A DNA stretch of 64,000 bases from Steinernema hermaphroditum (taxonomy: Eukaryota > Nematoda > Chromadorea > Rhabditida > Steinernematidae). Below, one piece after another: positions 37,501 through 45,463 of the stretch. The translations under genes and the position numbers were made by a program. Position 1 is the first letter of the stretch; every line of letters starts with the position of its first letter. Below the pieces are notes generated by a model. The model was given only the letters and a program-made list of their open reading frames with translations, had not been told where the DNA came from and did not search any database. Location of the stretch: contig CM059622.1 in the NCBI GenBank assembly GCA_030435675.1, positions 1 to 64,000 of the forward strand. Direction: 5' to 3'.

Positions 37501-40500
37501 CTTCGCTGAGTGCAAGCTCTTGAAGACGGTGCTCTTTGAAGGACCCAAAAGCACCAACTTCAGCCACCACTGCCTGGTCTTCAGTAAGCCGATGTGGAGC
37601 CAGCTGGAACTCTACGCCGCAGCTCGTGATCGGTATGGTCACGCTGAAACGAAGTTCGACTCCCTCATTTTAGGTTATTTCCACTTTCGAGAAAGCCGGA
37701 GATGCACGACAGCCAGCAACCGTTCTTCGTGAACAGTGCGGGACGTCGGTTGCTTTCGTCTACAGTGACGCAACTCATGAAAAGTGCGTGTACTTTCAAA
37801 GGAGCTGAATTCAAGGCAACAATGAACGACGTTAGGCACGCAGCTGCCTCCGAGGAGGTCTGCCAAAACATCATGAAGCGTAAGTCGATTTCTTGCGGGC
37901 AGAAAATTTGAATTGCATATGTAATGGAGCGGTGCAAACTCTGTAGGTGGGACCTACAGAGTTTGCATTAACTGCAGGTAAAGGTTTTTCTTGCTCAAAG
38001 GTTAGGTGGTACCTACAGAGTTCCGTCTCAAAAGGGAAAGGTGCAGTTTGCACAAAAAAACCAATCAAAAATTGAATCACCACGAATATAAATAATCGTA
38101 TTCCGGAATAAACTATGAAGTGGCTAATACCGTCGTATAAATCTAGAAGTTACAAACACAGCCACTGAAATTTTGAAATTGTTTTAAATTTAAGTTTAAA
38201 CTACTGCGTTCCGTCTCAATGGATATCACTATAATTATTTTTCGTGTCATCATGAAAAATTAACGCGGCTGCGCGCGAATTCGCACCAGTGAGCCCTGCG
38301 GGTGGCAAGAGTGGTGCTCACGCAAATGGCCGAAGTTGGACAAAAAAACTATAAATACACGAAAGGCCAAACGGCCTTTTGGATTTGAAGAACACCAATA
38401 ATCCTGCGGGCGGCAAGATTATTTGTAACTGACGGCACTGACAATCCAGACGCTCAGAGAGCGATCGGAAGGACCTGGATCTTATGATACTTTTTGATAT
38501 ACGCGAGGCCTAGCACCTTTCATCGCCTTCCATTGCGACCTATGTGAAACCAAAATGAATTGGGTTCCATATATTGTCTACACTGTTTAAACTGCGATAA
38601 TCTAAAGTTCGTAGACTTACTTAGGTTGTTTGCTCACAAGCCGCATAGTTAAAGGGAAATGAACCGTTTTAGCGGACCTTCCTGGAGCAACGTTAGCTGG
38701 TCATGGGCTCGATACCAGAAGGAAGATCTACGCCGACAAACTGAGGGAAATCGCCCGTACTGGATTCATAGCGGTGCACGAGAAATTGGAAAAACTCGAT
38801 GGAGCGCCGAAAAAGAAGCAAGCCATAGCGAGCGAACAACGTGAGCTAATTGAAAATCACCATAATGGATGTATCTATTTTTAGAGCCAAAACGCAGCAT
38901 TGGTATCATTAAAAGCATCGCACCTCGCTGGATCAAGAGGGACTACAAAGTGCAACCATCGACTAAAGATGCCGTTTCGAAGGAAGCGTCTCTCTTAAGG
39001 CGGTTATCCGTCAACGATTCATTCGGTATAGACATCTTAGAATCGTGAACAATTTTGATTCAAGTGTATTCAGAAGACGACAGTGCATCAGATCTTACTT
39101 CCTTTCACGAAGTTGGGCCTGTGGACTTAAGTGACAGTTTTGCTGGTAAGCTCACGTTCTATGTGCACAAAAAATTTTATCATTAGACAGGTGGTGGTAG
39201 CAAAGTCCGGTATTTGTCGTTTTATGGAGCTCCCGAATTTAATAGCTTAGTCCTGACCACCTTCTCTAAATATGTTCAGAAATATCTGTGATTTCTCGCA
39301 GCCTTTTGTTTACACGATTTTATAAAAAATTCTATTTTTTGAAGGTAGCTGTGATAGCAATATTTCTAAACGTCTCACTTTCCCGGAGCAAATTCATCTT
39401 CCTGAGAAGAAAATGAATGCTGGAAAGTAAAATGCTCCCTGTGAAAATAATAAAGAATCCCATTGTAGGCAGCATAGCAACATCGTATCTTCCTGTTCCT
39501 TGTACAATTCCTGCTGTTAATGACGATTACGTTGGTAAGCTCCCTTTTGATTTTCCTATACCGCTGAATTCCCAAAGCGTAATCACATTCTCCAGTATTG
39601 CTGAGACGTTTGAGTGCTGGACATTTGAGTACGTTTGAGTACCAGCCACTTCTGCGCGGTTTCGATAATTCAACCTGCGAAAATCTGCTGAACTCGAAGT
39701 GCGTAGCTCAATTGTAATCCAATCGATGACATCTACGTAAAGTATCCGAGACTCAAACGTCTCAGCAACTACATTATCACTGCATAATATTCTTCAGAAC
39801 TCGACAGCCTGTTGTCGTTCAAATCCTGCATAGAATACGATGAATCAGAGGAGAGCTTTAAAGGTAAGTCCGTCAGAAACTCATCATTTACTGAAATCCG
39901 ACAAAACTTAAGGAATCATAACCTTTCAATTTGAACCTGATACACAGAGAAAGATAGTAAATTGTGTCACGCTATTTCAAAGCCTTCTTCAACCTACAAA
40001 CAGCATGAGAAATCTTCATACTCATATCATTCGAAAGAAGGGTTGTATGCAAGACTGAAATTGAAATATTCTCATTGAAAGACGAACCAAATTCATACAC
40101 AGAAATGACATTTAACTTATGGACAGCCTATATTTCCTTCACATTTTTTCCAACCAGCTGATGCGAAAATATGTTCTTATTATCTTCTTATTATCATATT
40201 ATCATCATATGTTCTGAAATGATCAATACCAATTTCAGAAGCAGAAATCAGTAAGAGTGCAGCTCCCAGAAAAAAACCGGATCTGACGAAGTACCTTGAA
40301 CCGGAGGGTAAGTTGATGTCAAGTTTGCCTATATGGTCTACAAAAATCGCCCATTTTAGACTTGGCGTCCCTAGCTCCAGCATTGCCATACAGGAAATCG
40401 TTTGAAGTTTTCCCGACACTGAATTGGGAAATAGAGCGCGACCTGCTCTCTGGAGGAGCCAATGGTTACATGGAAAACAGCGGTATCATGTCGCTGCTTT

Positions 40501-42400
40501 CCCGTATTCTGCCAGGAGAGCTGGTGATAGGATGGGACAGTGTGGGTGAAGCGATATACGGTACGCTGGAGACGTTGCCCTCCAGTCGGCGGTTCACATT
40601 CATTGTGCTTTACACCAAAGAACCGCAGCAGCACTGGGCTCTCGCGGTCCATGATATGAGAGAGCCGAAGGTAGTCAGTTATTATGACTCCGTCTATGAG
40701 GAACCCACCTCAAGTATGAATGACTACATTGAGAAAGTGGTGGCCGAACTCCGTCTCGGCTCTTCGCGAATTGTCCTGGTCGACCATGCTAACTTTCGCC
40801 AGCAGAACGGCTATGATTGTGGTGTCTACGCGATGCTCGTCGCGCAAAGATTGGTGGCTGGGCAAGATGTGGTTATCAGGCCTGAAGATGCCGAACGATT
40901 TAGAGCAGAGGCCTTAAAGATTACGAGACAAGAGATGTTTGCTGAAATCAATCAGCAAATGGCGAACCACAACGCCAAGGCCTGTTCAGCGTACCCCAGC
41001 GAGCCCCTCTCCGATCGCGACATCTGGAGCAGACGCACCAATCGGCCGGTGCAGTCGTGGGATTGGTTGGAAGTCATGCCGCGGCGGCTAGGCGTCGGCC
41101 GAGGAATACGCGCAAAGTGCAACATTCCTAAAGGCGTCATAGTCTGCGACTACTTGTGAGTATATTTTGTTGTTAGACAAATGAAAGGCTCTAAAGACGC
41201 CTACTTCCCCCTATCTCTAGCAAACTGTTTGACCTCCTCTAGTCGTGGCATTTTCAGTGGGTACGCAAAGGACCTCCCTGACTATAGCCGTTGTATGATG
41301 GAACTGGAAGCAACGGACAAAGACTTGTACAACATCATCCAGTCCTACGCCCTTGACCGAAATCACCCTAACAACAAGGATCGTGTGGATGTGTTGCTCG
41401 CGCATAACTTGAAATACGATTCAGTAATTGGATTGGGGCGACTAATGAACCACACACCGCACCACGGTTGTGAGAATGTAACGCCCAAAAGACGGTTCCT
41501 ACGTCTAAAAGGCGAGAAGCACTCGGGACCAATCATTGTCTTCAAGACGTGCAGAAAGATCAAAGTAGGTGGTGTCGACTTTAGTTTTAAAACGGACTCT
41601 CTTTTGCTGCTGATCGCAAAATCCTAGGAGTGAAATTGCTACAGGTTTCCCACACTGATTTGAGATTTTCGTTCAGGCTGGAGAGGAATTGCTATGGGGC
41701 TATGGTAAGAATTTTAACAAATTCGCCTGGTCAAAGATATGCCCCAAATGCTCGCCAAGTCCGGTTGACCGAAACGAAGAAAAGGGCGAAAGCTACAGGG
41801 TCATGGAGGAAAGTAGTTACAAGCCCTCTGCCAAGGAACTCACAATTCGGGCCATCGAATCGGTTCGAGTCACGGACTCGTCCTCGATCGCACTGTACGG
41901 CTTGGGATCAAAAATAGTAGGGAGCGGTTGGAATGATTGGGTTCATACTGATCTGTTTAGGAGAAAATTCTACCAGCTGAGCAGCTTGCCACGCTGCGTA
42001 CCCTGGATCCAGTCGAGGAATTGAGCAAGCTATGCGAAGAAGGAGTGCCGACGGCACTCATTTGCTGCTATGAGAAGAATAAGCGGCGCATAGTCCAGTT
42101 TTTCTTCCCGGGAAGGGGGACCAACCCAAAAACGGCCCCATTCCATATCTACAACGACGGCATCGGAGCACTGGTTCGCTAACGCGTCTATATTCTTCGG
42201 CGCAATAATTCATTTAGGTGGGCAACAATGAAAAGTACGGCAGACCAAAAGAGTGCTGCACGATTGAAATCCAGCAGCTCGACGAATCACCCGTCAGGGA
42301 AGTGAACCTGGCACAGCTGAGAAGGGAGATGTCGAGTGGAATGGACATAGATATGATCACCCGCATACTTTGGAACTGCTCTACAGATATTATACCTTAA
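31506..42400 (+). CDS. Tyrosine recombinase-Ulp1-SET fusion protein
   Basis: I join 26 exons, all GT-AG and all in phase: 31506-31820, 31867-31968, 32291-32547, 32607-32684, 32927-32989, 33033-33207, 34560-34913, 35550-35646, 36105-36302, 36344-36424, 36464-36646, 37208-37337, 37384-37632, 37674-37879, 38673-38840, 38885-39025, 39065-39145, 39345-39426, 39473-39534, 39798-39863, 40239-40307, 40360-41155, 41258-41564, 41677-41916, 41961-42173 and 42218-42400. The product is about 1631 residues. In order it has an unrecognised basic N-terminal region (1-330), a C2H2-like finger (359-377), a tyrosine recombinase (about 480-870), a Ser/Asp/Lys-rich linker, a Ulp1-type cysteine protease (about 1060-1240), a KMT5A-like SET domain (about 1294-1445) and an unrecognised C-terminal tail. 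The start is the first in-frame ATG, directly after CATTTCCAG. Least certain are exon 8, the three linker exons and the last two junctions. The gene could be the coding region of a mobile element or a domesticated copy. Two adjacent genes remain possible if the linker exons are wrong, but Ulp1 and the start of SET share one exon. Confidence 0.8.
33795..34375 (-). mobile_element. Deleted Tc1/mariner-type element in intron 6
   Basis: Perfect 26-bp inverted repeats, starting CAGGGTGACACAAAAGTTCT at the left end, bound a 581-bp element flanked by TA on both sides, the Tc1/mariner target. On the minus strand an open stretch (34170-33967) reads like the middle of a transposase. It includes FTVYPNHSPQNHR and SVIVWDGFCKTGK, which resemble the Tc1 pattern ending sVmVWgGi..tGk. 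The rest of the transposase is missing or interrupted by stops, so the copy is non-autonomous. It lies wholly inside an intron of the recombinase gene. Confidence 0.85.
34644..34700 (+). other. C2H2-like zinc finger of the fusion protein
   Basis: Exon 7 encodes WCSKCQKVVTRKFAEHVKGH, a C-x2-C-x10-H-x3-H arrangement. It lies upstream of the recombinase and could contribute DNA or protein binding. The spacing between the second Cys and the first His is two residues shorter than in the classical finger, so the fold is probable rather than certain. Confidence 0.6.
35131..35145. repeat. Solo end of a small foldback repeat
   Basis: TAGGGTTGTCGAATA in intron 7 matches the terminal sequence of the foldback element at 56886-56974. 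No partner arm was found nearby. Confidence 0.3.
36105..38840 (+). other. Tyrosine recombinase domain (exons 9-15)
   Basis: The N-terminal half has the helical core-binding pattern (YESYVLKVYGFLFHEWF, then a second helical stretch VQTTKAVKDFFKFIE). The catalytic half shows VVYTIIVKNLGARNEAFYKI (Arg I, about residue 692), MNDVRHAAAS (Arg II and the following His, 815-816) and AGHGLDTRRKIY (His 840, Tyr 849). The Tyr is nine residues after the last His, exactly as in canonical LGHSS...Y boxes. The usual His of the H-x-x-R box is Asn here. DNA strand exchange through a 3'-phosphotyrosine is the known chemistry of the family. The substrate is unknown. Confidence 0.85.
37934..37966. repeat. Perfect hairpin in intron 14
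   Basis: Two 15-nt arms, GCAAACTCTGTAGGT and its exact complement, flank a 3-nt loop (GGG). A partial third copy of the arm (GGTACCTACAGAGTT) follows at about 38009-38023. Intron 14 (37880-38672) also holds two CCTGCGGG-GGCAAGA repeats. The function is unknown. Confidence 0.8.
40420..40940 (+). other. Ulp1/C48 cysteine protease domain
   Basis: Within one exon the catalytic elements appear in family order: QQHWALAVHDM (His, about residue 1144), VVSYYDSVYE (Asp, about 1162), and FRQQNGYDCGVYAM (oxyanion-hole Gln, then Cys at about 1206). This is the signature of Ulp1/SENP deSUMOylases and related proteases. C48 proteases are also known from several groups of eukaryotic mobile elements. The expected catalytic residues are all present, so activity is plausible. 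The substrate (SUMO, another ubiquitin-like protein or the polyprotein itself) cannot be told from sequence. Confidence 0.9.
41082..41752 (+). other. KMT5A(SETD8)-like SET domain
   Basis: The exons read RRLGVGRGIRAKCNIPKG, then DYFGYA, then IGLGRLMNHTPHHGCENV, then IIVFKTCRKIKAGEELLWGY, followed by CPKC. These match the SET sequence of start, the N-H cofactor motif (1382-1383), the E-E-L-L-x-x-Y motif and a Cys-rich tail. LGRLMNH and AGEELL are most like KMT5A, which monomethylates histone H4 lysine 20. Two introns (102 and 112 nt) interrupt the domain. Methyltransferase activity is inferred, not shown. The aromatic dyad of KMT5A (YDY) reads WGY here. Confidence 0.82.
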
Positions 42401-42538
42401 ACTAATAGGAGAGATACGGTGTTCCATAAAATTGTCTTGTAAGAATCTATTTAAAACTCAAAATGCTTGGTGATGTATGTTACTACTGTAAACCAGATAG
42501 ATAGATTTCCATTTTCATTTGTGTGTATATTGCATTAC

Positions 42539-42544
42539 AATAAA
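42539..42544 (+). terminator. Candidate polyadenylation signal
   Basis: AATAAA lies 139 nt after the stop codon of the recombinase-Ulp1-SET gene, a suitable place for its 3' end. No transcript evidence. Confidence 0.45.
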
Positions 42545-43330
42545 TTGACAACTTCTCCGGCTAACGGCCTTTCTGATTGATACACCATAGCCCTGAGAAG
42601 CCCTGCGACATCTGCTAGCCCTGAGACATCCGCTTCGGGGAGAAGTGTCCGTGGTCGAGAAGTTGCGTCTACCCTTATCACAACGCTTATGACAAGCGCG
42701 AATAGTCCTTCGCTTGAGGCACCTTCGACCAAATAAAGATCATTCGCCTCATTGTTGTAATATCCTCAATAGCTTCACACTTTATCCATTTCGCATCTTC
42801 ATTGCTTTTGTTGTCCGATCAGCAGATCAACCGTCAGAACCAGGAAAGTCTCGATAATTTTGTTCTGGAGAGTTTCCTTCAGTAAACGAAAAGATTTCTC
42901 ATCGCCTCATAGACCGGATTATGGTATCCACTACGGTACCCACTTATGGCAGGAATATATTAGTCACTTTTCGTAAATCATTACGAATTTTCCATTTTCA
43001 GTGATCTACTGTAACTGGCCTCTACAGGCTCTACTGTAACAGCACCTCATCTTCGGAGCTTTAGTGGATTCCTTATGTAATTTATCAAGACCGGATTCTA
43101 AAGAACTTGTGGTAAAAGGCTGACCCAAAAAGAACAAATTGATCCCTTCCGAAGGTGGATTTCCAGTGTTTCTTTGTTGGTCATCCTACTGCTCCTCAAA
43201 GTGATGCTACGACGCCAGTTCGTCGGCTGAGCAATTTCGAAATTTGCAGCAAAATGCCTTCCAGAATGTCCTGATTTTCCTTTTCTTCCTCTTTCCACGC
43301 CTACGGTGTCCTCAACTAATCTTGAAATCC

Positions 43331-43337
43331 GTTTCAG
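43331..43337 (+). promoter_or_regulatory. Likely trans-splice acceptor of the innexin
   Basis: CCGTTTCAG ends 13 nt upstream of the ATG at 43351, as at many nematode genes that receive a spliced leader. An upstream untranslated exon is the alternative. Confidence 0.5.
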
Positions 43338-43350
43338 ATCATCAACCTTC

Positions 43351-44579
43351 ATGATGCTTGCCGGATCCACGGTTTTCCCGCTTATCGGATTCTTGGTAGA
43401 CCCTCTCGACGACCTCATCGATCGCCTCAACAACAGCCTGACCTTTGGAATACTGATGACACTTGCTGCTCTAGCCTTTGGACAAGTACAATTCGGCCAC
43501 CAAATGACATGCAAGCTGGACGGTACACCGGCCACAGTTCGTAAGTAGTGCATTCCGCATTTAAACAGCTACATAAGTATTTTTATAGAGTCACATGTGG
43601 ACCATTATCAGCAGCGGTGCTACAATGAAGGCCTCTATAATTTGGCTGAAGATGGTTTGCCGGATTTGAGCCGCGGAAGGATGGCATTCCATATGTGGTA
43701 CCCATACGTCTACCTGGTCCTCGCACTCCTGAGCGTTGCTCCCAAGCTCCTGTGGAAAGTGATGCTATACTTCCATGGATCGTATTTTCGAACAGTGATC
43801 CTGGAAGTTGAGAAGCTCAGCCCGTTGAGAGGAGAAGACTTCGAGAAAGAAGTCGGAAAATGCGCCGAACTGATCCTGGACACTATGACAATGAACGCGG
43901 AAAGGTCGGTTTTTTGTCCAACAGAACTTTCTCAGTACAGTCTCTCTTCAGATTTGTGAAAATCGTAGGCACCTGGACGTACATCGCTACGAAGTGGCTC
44001 TACGTTTGTACTCTAGCCCTTCAATTGTGCGCGACTTCACTCCTCCTCGAACAAGGATTTCCGCTCAAAGGTCACTGCACTCTGGAATTCACAAGGGTAA
44101 TACAATACCTTATTTGTACGTCACTCAATGCTCCTTTTTCAGCCTCTATTTGTTGTGTCTATGGAGTGCACGCTTCCACAGAACGGCTTTTATCGTTTCG
44201 GATTCACGTTTTGTCATATCTGGTTATCCTTACTCGCTGCCATCACAATCGTGTCCACACTGACGGCTACAAGCAACCTCCTTCTTCCTGTCCTCCGCCG
44301 TAGAACGTTCAAAAAATTGCTAATGGTAAGGCGACGGGCATTAGCATCGCTTTTCTGTTGTACTCAATGCCATAGCATCGCTTTCCAACATATAGCATCG
44401 CTTTTTAGATTCCCGCAGTCACAATTGACAAGAATTGCTACGTGATGCGAAAGCTCGGCACTGACGGACTTCTCCTTCTCACCCTCATAAGAGAGCACTG
44501 CGGTCCCATCGTAACAGCAGCAATTACAAAGGAGATTTGCATGAAAAGCATGGGTCACATCCCTGGAGACCTTCGATGA
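43351..44579 (+). CDS. Divergent innexin, short
   Basis: Five exons join in phase: 43351-43540, 43589-43904, 43952-44096, 44143-44325 and 44409-44579, giving 334 residues, shorter than most innexins. TM1 lies at about residues 29-47. The first loop has C54 and C74. TM2 (about 101-119) ends in APKLLWK, like the family's P..xW. TM3 is at about 178-200. The second loop reads GFPLKGHC (C211) and later MECTLPQN (C226). TM4 is at about 237-257. The C-terminal DGLLLLTLIREHCGP matches the innexin DGvfllrlI..n.g segment. The family forms gap junctions and hemichannels in the plasma membrane. It lies on the opposite strand and on the other side of the recombinase gene from the first innexin. The short cytoplasmic tail is notable. 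Confidence 0.75.
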
Positions 44580-45463
44580 AGCACCGGATTCATCACTTCG
44601 ACGCCCGCGCAAACTAATAGAAACATTGCATTCTATCGAGATAAGTCTGCTCCACCGAAATCAGAAGAAAATCAGCGACTATGGTGTGATTTGTGTCTCT
44701 TTGTTCATTTATAAGACGTCCTGCACGGCGCAAGGTTGTTGTTATGTTATTGTTTTGTTGTTTTGTTTGAACATAAAGAGCAGTTGCTGATCCGTAGTCA
44801 GTAATCGAAATTGCATCTGTGGGACAGTGTTTGTATTTCTGCAAGGCTTGCCGGAGCCTCTTAGCTGAGAACCGGCTCCCAGAAGGCCTGGAGCCACCAG
44901 GGAGCCATAGTTCCAACGTCTTGCCAAGAAGACCGTCACTGCCTCTCGACTCCACCCGCGCCGCCAGAGAAGCCGAAGAACGCTGCAAAATCTGCGCCGC
45001 CAGATGCTCCGATGGTTCCCGGTTCGCCTTTTTCAATGGTTTTTTTTGAAGGTCCCAATAGCATTTCGAGTAGGGAATTCCAGCTCCTTGTGCATTTTTA
45101 ACAGTCTCTTAGAAGCACATACAAAATATCAATCTTACAAGTCGATCTTTTTCTAGAGCGTTCAGACTCCACTTTTCATTTTCCACAATTTCACCAATTT
45201 TCTCTGTTCTAACTTCATTCTTGAGTTCATCTCGTGACAGTTGCGTCTATGCGTATGTGTATTTTCGCTTATTGCGACTATCTTTTATTCATCTTTCTTC
45301 TACTTGCCTCTGTGACAGAAAAAAAAATATATATATCAATATTATCTATCGAATCTCAAATCTCACCCATAAATTGTAAGTTAATCAACAAATGGAAGCG
45401 AACAATCACCCGCAATCGAAAGATAATACATTTGGTGTACGGAGACAGCTGTTGATTGGCGAA
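44580..45463. other. Intergenic, between innexin and NFAT-like gene
   Basis: No gene supported. A 140-codon minus frame (44614-45036) overlaps a dispersed repeat and lacks motifs. The rest is AT-rich with simple ATATAT runs near 45327. Confidence 0.4.
44981..45026 (-). repeat. Dispersed repeat segment, copy 1
   Basis: Read on the minus strand, this segment (GAACCGGGAACCATCGGAGC and onward to TTTTGCAGCG) matches the plus strand at 52902-52947 with few differences. The full repeat length was not determined. Confidence 0.5.

Larger units (their letters stand above)
42401..43350. other. Intergenic, between fusion gene and innexin
   Basis: This contains the probable 3' untranslated region of the upstream gene and the 5' region of the downstream innexin. 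A 65-codon minus frame at 42535-42732 has no recognised motif or partner exons. GTTTCAG at 43331-43337 is a likely trans-splice acceptor for the innexin. Confidence 0.4.

Noticed and set aside
39427..39472. In-frame stop in the linker between recombinase and Ulp1
   Set aside because: A 46-nt GT-AG intron removes it and leaves the frame in phase with both neighbours.
44614..45036. 140-codon minus frame as a gene
   Set aside because: Overlaps a dispersed repeat, no motif, no upstream acceptor or partner exon.
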